From Guillardia theta CCMP2712 (Eukaryota > Cryptophyceae > Pyrenomonadales > Geminigeraceae), in NCBI RefSeq assembly GCF_000315625.1, contig NW_005434498.1, positions 6,763 through 70,762 of the forward strand: a stretch of 64,000 nucleotides of DNA, read 5' to 3'. Made by a program: the position numbers and the translations under genes. Within the stretch, counting starts at the first letter, position 1. Every line of letters begins with the position of its first letter. Shown here one piece after another: positions 52,301 through 64,000 of this stretch. A model generated the notes under the pieces. That model did not search any database. It was not told the DNA's origin and saw only the letters and a program-made list of their open reading frames with translations.

Positions 52301-55300
52301 ACGAGTATCTTGCCAGGGTGGAGACCTCTTACAGAACAGATCACTTGGATTTGAGCAATCTTGGCTTGAACGCGATGCCACAAGAAGTGCCGAAGTTGTC
52401 AGGTCTTACTGGTCTATCGTTGGCTAACAATCGTATCACGTCTGTGCAAGATATTCAAAAACTGAAACATCTAGTCTCATTGGATTTGAGCCACAATCAG
52501 ATTTCAAGTCTTATTGCTGACTTTGGTACTTTGACCGAAATGAGGAAGTTGAATTTGGAAAGCAACAAATTGACCTTTCTGCCTCTTAGCATGGCGAATA
52601 TGGTGAACCTGCAGGCTCTTGACTTGGACGACAATCCCTTTGAGTCACCGCCAAGTGAGATAATCGCAAAAGGCAAAGATGCTGTCATCGATTACCTTCG
52701 AAGTTTGTCCTTCGGGGCCCATTCTGACAGTGTCGACCTTCGAAATCAAGGTCTTGAGAAGATCCCAGCATATGTATTGCAGTTTCACACGTTACAGACA
52801 CTCTTGTTGGATCAAAATAGTCTATCTGCTTTACCAAGCGATATCAATGTACTAGCTAACTTGAAAACTCTAACATTTACAGACAACAAGATTAGAGAGC
52901 TTCCAGATGCTATAGGACTGCTGGAAAACTTGACAGAGCTCAGATGCGACAAGAATTCGCTTGAAGTGATCCCACAGACCATAGGCAATCTAGCCCGTCT
53001 CGAATGCTTCTCACTGAGATCAAACAAGCTTAGGGTGCTCCCGCCTGAAGTGGGAGGATTGATCCGTTTGAGTGAATTTGACATCCGCGACAATGAAGAG
53101 TTGCACCTTTTTCCCATCGAACTAGGAAAGATAACCACCTTCAAGATCTTCTGGTTCGACGCCGATTCCATCACCTTCCCGCAAAAGGAAATCATTTCTG
53201 AGGGCCCTAAGTACACTATGAAGTTCCTTCGTCTGTTGTATGATGCAACAAAGTCTGGGAATCTAGACTTGTCAAGTCCGGATTACAGCCTGAAGGTGAT
53301 TGAATTTCAACTTGTATCTCTTTTCTTGACTTTTCTGTTTCCAGGCTCTGGAAATTCCGGAAGAAAGATTTTCGAGTCTTACACTCCTAAATCTGTCAAA
53401 GAATTTTTTCCCTGCTATTCCAGAGTTCATCTATAATTTCACAGAAATTCGAGAACTTTCAGTGGAAGAAAACAAGATAGATGCTATTTCCAATGAGATA
53501 ATCCAACTGATCCATCTTAGAGTGCTGGACCTGAGAGAAAATAATCTTGCAGTCCTGCCGAATCAAATAGGACGTTTGACGGAACTGCGTCGATTGCTCT
53601 TGGATCGAAATGAGTTGACTATCTTACCAGAGAGTATAGGAGATCTCGTGAATCTTCAAGATCTGTATGTCAGCGAGAATCACTTAGGAGCTATTCCTTC
53701 ATCCATTGGCAATCTATCCAACCTGCAAGATTTGCGTCTTCAGTACAACGATTTGCATACGCTCGTTCCAAGCATCGCAGGGCTTGTTTCCGTTACTCAG
53801 ATGAATGTTTCTTTCAACAAATTGATGGAAATTCCAGATTCTTTAGGTTTCATGACCTCGCTCAAACAGCTGCAACTGGATTCAAACGTATTGAGGTCAT
53901 TACCTTCGTCGGTAGGAATGTTGTCAAACTTGGCACATGTCTCTCTCGTGGGTAACGATGTCACCGAGCTGCCCCCTGACATGGGTGATCTCATCAGTTT
54001 GAGATCCATCAGGTGCGATGTCGAGAGATTTACTTCGCCCCCACCAGAGGTATTTGCCCAGGGTGCAGATGTTTTGATCGAATATCTGGGAAGGATGAGA
54101 GTTGCTAGAGAGACAAATAGGCTGACTTTGAATGATTTTGGTCTGCAAACTTTGCCTTCTGCTATCTTTCAGATGCCTTCTCTTCAATCTCTGATTCTCG
54201 ACGGTAACAACATTAAATCGTTTCCGCTCGCTTTCACAAAACTCGAGAGCCTCACTGAGCTTTCTCTGACCGGGAATCCTATGATCGCGCTACCTCCGGA
54301 AATAGGAACAATCAAAGTACTACAGGAATTGAGATACGACAATTCTCTTATCAAAAATCCTCCACAAGAGATTTTGGATCGAGGGTTGCATGTGATTGTG
54401 AGCTTTCTTCGGCGACTTTTTGATGCAAGGTACACAGGCGTCGTTGACCTGCATGGCATGGCGTTAGAAAATTTGGTGGCAGCTGAAGTTTGGACTACCC
54501 AAATCGTGACAACAAATATAACGAAGCTTAACTTCAAAGGAAACAATTTGACTTCTTGGCCGACCTTCATGTGTGATCGGATTTCAAACAATGTTTCAAA
54601 ATTATCTTTGGCTGGAAACTCTCTCGTTTCACTCCCTCTTACATTTGGAAACCTTCAAGGACTGACGAAGTGCAATTTAAGCTCAAACAGACTTAAATCT
54701 CTGCCAGCTTCATTTGCAGATTTGACAAAACTGCACAAATTGAAACTCAACAACAATGAGTTCAATATGATTCCGGCTCCTGTATTCCAACTACACAGTT
54801 TGCTCCATCTCGAAGGTTTCGGGAACGAATTAACGGCGTTGCCTTCCCTAATTGGAAATCTTAGCAAATTGGTACATCTCAATCTCTCAAACAATCAATT
54901 GAGAACTTTGGCTCCAGAAATTGGATTTCTTACAAATACAACAGAATTGCTACTTGCCCACAACGATCTTGACATGCTACCAGACGAGATTGGGGGCATG
55001 CATGCACTTACTGCTGTGCAGCTGGCCCACAACCGATTGGAAAGTTTACCAGCAGAAATAGGATTTTGGTCAGCACTAACGGAACTAAATCTCGCTACGA
55101 ATCGATTGACGGCATTGCCTGTAGAACTGGGACTCCTAACACTCCTATCAAGACTTGACATTGAAAACAATGAGATCACTGTTCCTCCGGTTGAGGTTGT
55201 TGCCCGCGGTCCAGCCGATGTTGTTGATTTCATGAGGAGAATCTGCGACTCTCGACATACTGGAGTGCTGAACTTGAGTGGTCGAGGTCTACGGTTTGTA

Positions 55301-58300
55301 AACCCTGAGATCTTCAATATACAAGGGTTGAGAATTTTGAATCTAAGTGACAATCTTATTTTGAATATGCCTGACGCCTTTCAAGAGATGACAGTACTTA
55401 GTGAATTGATCCTGGCAAACAACCAGCTCTCTACTTTACCGCCTTCGATATCCTCATGTCTGAAGTTAGAGAGATTGGATATCAGTGGCAATAGAATGAT
55501 CTCTCTGCCCGCCGAGATCGGTTCTTTGAACCAACTGAGTCGATTTGAATATCAACAAGGCGTTGAGTTGATCTCACCCCCTGATACCATCCTCAAACAA
55601 GGTACGCAATCAATCCTCGAATTCTTGGCTTCGATACATTTCGCACACAGAACTCAAAGATTGGATCTTTCTAAGATGGGACTAACTCAAATTCCGCCAG
55701 AAGTTCTTCATTTATCTGGACTTAGACGACTGGCTCTTGATAACAATTTGTTGAACTCTCTGCCTGCAGAGATTGGGCTGATGACAAGTCTGGAGGAGCT
55801 GACTCTATTCTCGAATGGGCTCGCCGAGCTGCCGCCCGAGATTAGCAAACTGACGAATCTTACAGAGTTGGATATCAGGAAAAACGAGATCAGAGTCGTT
55901 CCTGTGGCAGTTGGAAATTTATCGAATCTTACGATTCTTTCTATTGACAACGAACGTATTACGTCTCCTCCCAAAGAGATCGTAGCAGCTGGAACGACTA
56001 TCATGGTGGACTACTTGAGGAGAATCTTTGAATCAAAGGTCTCCGGAGTTCTAGATCTCAGCAACCTGAGTATCTGGTCGTTGCCTGAAGAAGTTATTGA
56101 ATTGCGAAATTTGCTTGAGATGAGCATTGCTGACAATCAGATTGTGCACCTTCCAGCATCCATTGGAATGCTGTCTTCGCTTGCTACTCTTTGGGTCGAT
56201 CACAACCAAATCTCTGAACTTCCTCCCTCCATCGGCCAGCTCAATAATGTGCAATCCCTTGCTCTCGACTTTAACCAGTTGAATTCTCTTCCTAATCAGT
56301 TCGGCGACATGACAGCCCTTGTCACTCTGACAATTTCTCACAATTTATTGAAGTACTTGCCTACAAGTATTGGAAATCTGCCGAATCTTCGCATTCTAGA
56401 TTTGAATCACAACATGCTGAGGTCTCTTCCTCAGACTGTTGGCTTTTTGAGGCTTATGTCTGAACTCAAGTGCAACGCAAACCAGTTGACAACAGTTCCA
56501 ACAACCATTGGTGAATGTACAGCATTGAGGCAACTTGATCTGTCCTTCAATGCCATATCTGCCCTGCCATTAGAGATTGGTCGGCTGACAAAGATGAAAC
56601 AACTGCTTCTGAACAACAATCGATTGGACTCCATCCCTGCTTCCATTGGCACCATGACCTTGTTGCAAGAGCTCAATTTGTTCGAAAATCCTCTCAAGGG
56701 TCTTCCAACAGAGTTGGGTAATATTCAAAAGCTCAAAACGTTGGTTGTCGACGTGTCAGCAGTCAATACAATTCCGGGAACTACTCACAAACAATCTTCA
56801 CAAGCAGAGGGAAATAAAATCATCGATGGTGGCATGATTTCGAAGCAAAGCGAAGCCGACGGAGCAAGCATCATGGAAAGCTTACAGCGAATGTTCCATG
56901 CCAAGAAATCAGGTATTCTCTTTCAACATTTGTTTTCAAGTATTTGACAACTTTGCGCAGGTTTTCTTGATCTCAGCAACATGGGGCTGTCACGGATCCC
57001 CACAGAGATCCATACCATGACTTCATTGACACAGTTGGCATTAGATCACAATTCTTTGACTGAGTTATCTGAAGCTATTGCTGGGCTGCAAGCGCTCTTG
57101 AGATTGTCAATTGCTCATAATCATCTAACAAAGCTGCACCCGGCCTTCGTTGAATTGACTATGTTAAAAGAATTGACCTTGAGCTACAACGAATTCGCGA
57201 TTTTTCCTCCTGAGGTGGTGGAGCTGACAGGCTTGAAAAGGCTTGCAATCGATCACAACAATCTTACTGAGCTTCCTCCTGAAATGGGGAACATGCCGCT
57301 CCTGCGCAAGCTCAAGTTGCACAGCAATGAATTCAAGTCTCCACCTCGTGAGATCATCATGCAAGGAACTACCATCTTGTTAGCATATCTGAAAGCCTTG
57401 TATGACGGCAAGAGGTCAGAAAAACTAGACTTGTCAAAGCTTGGCTTGCTCGAGCTGCCTAAAGAAGTGTGTCGTTTGACGAACCTTGTGTCTCTAATGC
57501 TCTCGGAGAATCAGATTCGAATGATCGATGCTGACATTTGCTTCTTGACCAACCTGAGAGAACTTCGTGCCAACAGCAACCAGCTTATTTCCTTGCCGCC
57601 GGAGCTGGAAGCCTGTAAGAACCTGGTCAGGCTCGACGTGAGAAACAATCAGTTGAATGCCGTGCCTGCCGAGCTTGCCTCCATGTCTGGCCTGAGGACC
57701 TTAGAGTTGTCAGGAAATCCGATCAACTCACCGCCGATCAATGTCGTGGAGAGTGGGGTCGAGGCCATTTTGGAGTACTTGCAGCAAATTTATCGCATCA
57801 GGGATGCTCGCCGGGCTGATTTTGGCGGGATGAATCTTACTCATTTCCCATCGGAGGTCTGCATTCATGTTGAGATAGTTGACCTCTCTGTAGCTGATAA
57901 CCGAATCTCTGTGATCCCTGGCGCGATACAGTCACTTGTGAATCTGACATCTTTGAACATGGACAACAATCTCTTGACCTCTCTGCACCCGGCGATCAGG
58001 CAGTTAGCCTCCCTGAGGTCCCTCTCAATCGAGCATAACAAGCTGGAGAGTATCATCCCTGTGTTGGGGAAGCTCACCGAATTGCGCGTTTTGAAACTAT
58101 CAAGTAACCAGCTCCGGACATTGCCAGCGACTATCGGCGCTCTCGGTCAACTGAGAGAGTTACAACTCGGAGACAACAGAATAGAAAATCTCCCTGCTTC
58201 TATCGGAAGCCTGACAAGTTTGAACACCCTCATTCTGACTGACAACAATCTCCCTGAAATTCCAGCAGAAATTGGATACCTGACCAACCTGACGTTCCTC

Positions 58301-61300
58301 TCCCTCTCTGGCAACCCCATCACCTCGCTTCCCCTCGAGATTGGAGGGTTGGAAGTGTTGAGGATCATCAACGTGGACGAGAACAAGCTTCAGACGCCTC
58401 CCAAGGAAGTGGTCATGAAGGGAACCTCGTCTATGATGGACTATCTCCGCAAAGTTTCCAAGTCACAGAACAGCAGAGTCCTGGACCTGAGCTGCATGGG
58501 GTTGTGGCATTTCCCACCGGAGATTGCGAGGTTGAAGTACCTCAAGTCGCTCCTCCTCACTGGCAATCTCATCAGTGAGTTGTCACCTCAGATTGCTCAG
58601 CTGACTGGCCTGGAGGAGCTTTCTCTCGCAGACAACAAGATCAAGTATCTGCCCGTCGAGTTGTCGCTCCTCACCAACTTGACCGAGCTCTCGCTCATCG
58701 ACAATGAAATCACCAGCATTCCACCAGAGTTTTCAAGCCTCAAGCTGATGAACTCGATGCATCTGGACAACAACAACCTGAAGACTCCTCCGCAAGAGGT
58801 TGTCATGAGAGGGACCAACGAGGTGATGAATTACCTTCGCCGAGTTTTGAAAGCGCGAGATTCGCGAGTGTTGGAATTGTCCTTTTTGGACTTGCGATCA
58901 TTTCCCGTGGAGTATCTTGGGATCACAAACTTGACCGAGTTGTCATTGAGTGACAACCAACTATCTTCCTTGTCGCCTGAGATAGGATCTTGCGCCGATC
59001 TGGTTAAGCTCTGGCTACAAAATAACAAGTTGTCAACTCTTCCACCATCCATTCGAAGTTTGACCAAGTTAGATACGATCTGTCTGGATAACAACAAGTT
59101 CGATTCTGTTCCTCCTATGATGAGATACTTGACAGGTATATCGAAATTGATGTTGTGCGACAACCTTTTGGATGAAATCCCTTCGAGTCTTGGAGACCTG
59201 GATAATCTGCAGACCCTCGCACTGAGCGGGAACAAGTTGACGACGTTTCCAGAGATCTTTCACAAGTGGACCGCCTTGACAGAGCTGAAAGTTGCTTCCA
59301 ATCGGATCTCTGAGCTTCAACTCCAATTCGAGGTCCTAACGAATCTCAACGTCCTCAACCTAGAAGGAAATCTTCTAGTCTCTCCTCCCCGTGAAGTTCT
59401 CCAGAAGGGAACTCGTCCCACGTTGGAGTACATCAAGAAGCTCAAGATTGCGCGAGAGACTCGTTGTATGGACTTGTGTGACTTTCACTTGCGCGTGCTC
59501 CCCGAAGAAGTGATCCGAAACAACACTAAGTTACGAGAGTTGAAGTTGTCAAGAAATCAGATGAGAATTCTTCCAGGAGAAATGAAGTTGTGCCAGGACC
59601 TGCAGCTGCTCTTGATCGATCACAACCTGCTCAGTGAACTCCCGACAGAGATCGGACAACTGATCCATCTCACCAAGCTCGATGCTTCTTACAACCAACT
59701 GCGGTCATTGCCTTCGTCTCTTGGAAAGCTGACGAACTTGTATTCTCTGATCCTCAAAGAGAACCCAATCCAATCTCTTCCTCCGGATCTGAAGCGGCTC
59801 ACCAACATCAGCGAACTTCAGATCAAGATCACCGAACTGGCCAATGTACGGAAGTCAGGAGCAGACGTCGAGGATGACGGGCCCAAGTTGCCTCCCCAAG
59901 AGATCATCTTGCGGGGCGAGGATGCTATTCTCTCTTATGCTGGCAAGTTGCGCGACGGAGGAGTGACGGGGAAGTTGGACCTGGGGGATCTTGGACTCCG
60001 GGAGCTCCCTCAAGCAGTTTTACAGCTGTCGAACCTGACGAGCTTGAAGCTGGACAACAACAAGCTCAAGTCGCTACCAGACAACATCAGCGAGCTGAAG
60101 CAGCTCAAGGCCATCAGCATCGACGGCTGCTCGCGCCTCACCGCCCTTCCTGTCAAGATGGGTCGCTTGACCAACCTGACCAAGTTGTCTCTCAACGGGC
60201 TCCAGCTCGTCACGCCTCCGCACGTGGTACTGCAATGGGAGGTAGAAGACGTCATGGACTATCTGTCACGATTCGACGAGGCTTCCGAGACCGGCATCCT
60301 CGACCTGATCGACATCGGCCTCCTCCATGTGCCTCTCGAGACCTTCGAGCTCACAGAGCTGAGAGAGCTCAACCTCTGCGGCAACAAGATCGCCGAACTC
60401 CCGCAGGAGTTCGCCAAGTTGTCAAGTCTAGAGCTACTCAACCTAGCGGAGAATCAGATCCAAACCCTCCCAATGTCGTTCATTCACTTCACCAACTTGA
60501 ACGCTCTGGATGTCAGCAACAACGGTCTGACGCATCTGCCTCCCGTCATCTGCATGCTCTCTTCCCTCAGCGAGTTGCACTGTGGAGGCAACAAATTCCA
60601 CACGCTTCCTCCCAAATTGGGCACCTTGACTAACCTGGTTGAGCTGGACCTCGGCAAGTCCAACCTGCGAACGCCTCCGGTCGAAGTAGTGTCGAAGGGG
60701 ACGGCAGCTGTGCTGGAGTATCTGGCAAGGATGTACGACTCCAAGTCCTCTATGACGTTGGACCTCAGCGGGATGGGAATCCAGTCGATGCCGCTGGACG
60801 GCATCGACGTGACCAACCTGACAAGGCTGTCGCTCTCCAACAACCTCCTCAAGAACCTCCCGTACGAGGTGCTTGACATGACCGCTCTCACGGAGCTCTG
60901 GATCGACCGGAACCACCTCGACGTCGTTCCTGCTGCCATCGGAAGCCTCAGCGCGCTTAGGGCGCTCAACCTCGCCAAGAACAGCCTGATCTCGCTCCCA
61001 GTCTCCATCGGGGACCTCGCGCTCCTGCAGGTGCTGCACCTGCACGAGAACGAGCTTGAGGCTCTTCCCGAGTCCATCGGCGACCTGTCGGCTCTCACAG
61101 ACCTCCGGCTGGATCACAACAATCTCACTGTGCTCCCCATCGACCTGGGATCCTTGACGAACCTGACCATGATCACCCTCGACCACAACCCCCTGCGATC
61201 GCCGCCAGAGGAGGTGATCAAGCGAGGAGAGCGCGAAACGATCCACTACCTCTGGACCTTCACGCAGTCTCGCAAGTCGATGGAGCTGGACTTGAGCTTC

Positions 61301-62560
61301 CTCAAGCTCTCCGACTTCCCTGACCAGATCCTCGAGTTGCAGGAGCTCCAACGGCTGACTCTCAAAGACAACTCCATCACCAACCTCTCCTCCAAGATCG
61401 GCAAGATGCGGAGGATCACCGAGCTCTATCTGCAGAGAAACCAGATGCTCACCCTGCCGGAGGAGATCGGCCGGCTGAACGCCATGACGACCATCGACCT
61501 GTCCGTCAATCGTCTGAGTGAGATCCCGTCGTCCATTGGAGGATGCGTCTCCCTTGTTCACTTCCGAGCTTCGCACAACCGACTCATTGAGCTGCCCCCA
61601 GGCATCGGCAGCATGCCGGGCTTACGCGATCTCATGGTGGACCATAACGCGCTCACGTTCCTCCATCCTGCCATCGGGAACTGTGGAGAGCTGCTGCATA
61701 TCGACCTCTCGCACAACCGGTTGAACAGTCTGCACGCGTCCATCAGCAATTGTCGCCTCCTCTCCCGCCTCAACTTGGCTTCGAACCTCTTCAGCAGCAT
61801 CCCTCCCGTCGTCTGTACGCTCACAGCCATGACGGATCTTCGGTTCGAGAGGAACGAGCTGACGGTCTTGACGCCTCTGATCGGAAACCTCGTGGAGCTG
61901 AGAATGTTTGACATCAGCGAGAACAAGCTGGAGACTCTCCCGCGAACCATCGGAAATCTTTCAGCTCTTGTGGAACTCAACTGCAACGACAACAACATAA
62001 GCTCACTGCCTCCTTCTCTTAAGGACCTCTTCTCCATCCAGAGGATCAACATCAGCTCCAACAAGCTCAAGCTGCTGCCTACCGACGTCACTGGCCTCAC
62101 CTCCCTCAAGCGGCTCGCTATCAGCGGCAACGAGTTGCAGTCGCTTCCCCCCGAGGTCGGGGTCATGTCCTCCCTCACTGAGCTCTTGCTCGACGGCAAC
62201 CAGCTCAACACGCTGCCTCTCTCCATCGGCAGACTCACCGAGCTCCAGGTGCTCAACTTGGACGGCAATCGCCTCTCCCTCCTCCCTCCCGAGGTCGCTG
62301 GCATGACTGCTCTACGAGAGTTGTGGGTGCATGACAACAAGCTGTCGGTGGTGCCCGAGGGAATCGCAGACTTGACCAACCTCAACGTGCTGACTCTGAG
62401 CAACAACGAGCTCACTGTACTACCCGCAAACATGACAAGGCTGGTCTCCCTCAACGAGCTGTGGATCAAAGACAACAACCTCAAGAGCCATCCCTTCCGC
62501 CAGGGTCTCCTCCCTAACCTCCGTGTGCTCCTTGTGGACATGGGCGTCAAGGTAGTCTAG
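43318..62560 (+). CDS. Giant leucine-rich-repeat protein, 6,348 aa
   Basis: Five exons (43318-43404, 43452-44382, 44435-53295, 53345-56912, 56961-62560) join over four 47-52-nt GT-AG introns to 19,047 nt, exactly 6,349 codons. The N-terminus is poly-Gly (MEGSGRELGGGG...) with no signal peptide. The remainder is leucine-rich repeats with a ~23-residue period, LPxxIGxLxxLxxLxLxxNxL, the SHOC2/PIRL/Roco-like cytosolic type. About 34 times the array is interrupted by a ~45-residue spacer of the form SPPxEVVxxGTxAIxxYLRR-x8-TGxLDLSxMGLxxxPxEV. This gives ~35 blocks of mostly 5-8 repeats and roughly 200 LRRs in all. I see no kinase, Roc GTPase, NTPase, TIR or membrane segment. The protein should form a chain of curved scaffolds for protein binding. 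Function unknown. Confidence 0.9.
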
Positions 62561-62620
62561 GAAACTTTATTGATTAACAAGCAAGCTATCTGGTTAGCAA
62601 GATTTGGTCTTCACCCGTCT

Positions 62621-64000
62621 TCACACGTTCGAGATGGCGTTGAGGATGCGAAGGTTGTAGCCTCTCACTTTCTCCTCTACTGACGCCTGCTCCTCGTTGT
62701 GCTTTGCGATTTCTGTCTGCTCTTGGTTCTCAATGTCGTAGATACGCTTCTCGAGCTGCTTCGCCTCATCCTCGAGCCTACCTGCCTCCGCTGACAACTG
62801 TTCAAAGTAGTCAAGTATGTTTGCACGCGTCCTCACCATCTTACCTGCACATTCTCCTTGTCTGCCTCCAGCTGCGCATGTCGCCATCGCTCCATCTCGC
62901 GGTCGGCAGCCTCACGCTTCAGCCTCTGCCTCGCCTCGAGCTCTGCCGCTCTTGCCGAGGTGCTGTGCAACTGCCGTTTAAGCGACTGCTCCTGGATCGA
63001 GAGCTCCTTTCTCAAGGCCTCCTGCTCCTGCATGGAAGTCTGGAGCCTCTTCACGTCCTTCTTTGCTGCTTTCGTCTTGGCCATGGCGTCCTCGACCTCC
63101 TTCAGACTCTTGATCAGCTTCTGCACGTCCTTCTCTGTCTTGTTCAGCCCATCGATCTTGGTTCGCAGCCCCTGCAGCTTCTCGTCCATCTCCTTGAGCA
63201 GTGAGTTGTCGCTCTCCAGAGCTGACGACATGTCCCCGATCTCCTTCTTCACCCTTTCGGGAGAGCGAACAACAAGGTTCTGCAGCTTCGACACCTCAGT
63301 CTTGAGTGTGAGCAACGCAAACTGATCATGGTCGCGCTTGTCGCTAAGCTCCTGTCTATGTTGCTTCATCTCGTGGATCTTTGCCTTGAGGTTGCTTTGC
63401 TCAACATTCAGGCTCTTGATCTGCTCCTCCATCTTCTCGTTCTCTTGCTGCAGGCCTTGGATGATCGGCTCTTCCTGCTTTCTCTGCGCTCGAAGCTGAT
63501 GCAGCTGCACCGTCAGCTCCTCAAACTTGTTGTCTACGACGCTCTTCTCGTTCTGCAAGTTTTCCTGCAGTGGATGCTCAGTCAGTCATGGGCTCATGGG
63601 ATGCATTCCCTACCGTTGCCTCGACGAACTGCTCAAATGTCGACACCTTCTCTTCTCGGAACTTGGCAAAGTTGATGACAGCACTGAAGATCTTGCGGAT
63701 TCTGGGATACTCGGGCTTGGAAAGGTCCTTGTGGCTGAAGTCGTGTACTCCCGACGCTTGCATCAGTTTCATTCTGTACAGACATGTCACAATATCTTCA
63801 CTTGGGAATCGTAGCGAGAGGAAGGAGACATCTACTCACATGGATCGATTGAATGCAAGCTGTCCAACAGAAAACTCGTGTAGCTCGGGATGATCAAACA
63901 CATCGATTCCGCTGAATCGCATCTGTGCATTATCGTCCGCACTGAATCCCATGAAGATGTCAAGCAACTGCTCCATCACTCTTGTGATGTGATCGGGTGA
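62621..64000 (-). CDS. NUF2: Kinetochore protein NUF2, 5' part beyond window end
   Basis: The minus strand reads, from the window edge, RVMEQLLDIFMGFSADDNAQ, FSGIDVFDHPELHEFSVGQL, then KPEYPRIRKIFSAVINFAKF, the calponin-homology-like head of NUF2. A long coiled coil follows (from ENLQNEKSVVDNKFEELTVQ to EMERWRHAQLEADKENVQ), and the last exon ends ILNAISNV at the stop 62621. Introns are seen at about 63830-63785, 63610-63563 and 62842-62793. NUF2 pairs with NDC80 in the outer kinetochore complex that binds spindle microtubules. The first residues lie outside the window. The stop codon is 60 bases from the convergent stop of the giant LRR gene. Confidence 0.85.

Noticed and set aside
53296..53436. 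Apparent stop near 53436 ending the giant LRR frame
   Set aside because: The sequence between 53296 and 53344 has GT and TTTCCAG ends, and removing it restores the LRR frame; the stop lies beyond the splice site in the unspliced reading only.
56913..56960. Stop near 56945 splitting the LRR gene
   Set aside because: Removing a 48-nt GT-AG intron joins KKSG to FLDLSNMGL in phase.

Overview
This is a protist nuclear genome window with a subtelomeric left part and a gene-dense right part. The telomere-type repeat is the plant-like CCCTAAA/TTTAGGG. Genes carry many short GT-AG introns, mostly 40-90 nt; where I traced exon joins through whole genes, the coding sums divide by three. Two degraded Fanzor (eukaryotic TnpB-like) genes are present. 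Together these point to a cryptophyte such as Guillardia theta, but the species is an inference.

Left arm (1-15.4 kb): a 19-bp satellite and a (CCCTAAA)n block, then a 5'-truncated retrotransposon on the minus strand, a broken armadillo-repeat fragment and two broken ORF1 fragments. A short TTTAGGG block with a 20-bp tandem repeat follows, then a nearly intact ~10 kb non-LTR retrotransposon (about 3.37-13.62 kb). Its ORF1 (710 aa) overlaps ORF2 (2501 aa), which carries a Ulp1-like cysteine protease, an AP-type endonuclease, a reverse transcriptase, a CCHC finger and a restriction-endonuclease-like C-terminus. At both TTTAGGG blocks a short tandem repeat follows on the G-rich strand, and at one block a retroelement 3' tail abuts the other side. 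This suggests an element family that lives in telomeric repeats.

Middle (15-43 kb): a Crinkler/RHS-type NTPase-nuclease gene, a CTCTGC hexanucleotide array, hairpins and a poly-C run, and a multi-exon coiled-coil gene. A GILT-family thiol reductase follows with a signal anchor and an acidic dileucine motif, then an unknown 561-aa protein and a Sen1/senataxin helicase. Next are a second Fanzor relic, a 9-exon arsenosugar radical-SAM (ArsS) gene, a small Gly/Tyr-rich protein, another coiled-coil gene, and a block of duplicated non-coding repeats (41-43 kb).

Right (43-64 kb): one gene of 19.2 kb whose five exons join in frame to a 6,348-aa protein built almost only of leucine-rich repeats. It is cut into blocks by 34 copies of a 'PPxEvvxxG...YL' spacer, and its base composition changes strongly from AT-rich 5' to GC-rich 3'. 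It runs convergently into NUF2, a kinetochore gene cut by the window end.

Most of the cellular genes are unrelated housekeeping genes. The coherent systems are the telomere-associated retrotransposon family with its relics, and the giant LRR array protein.
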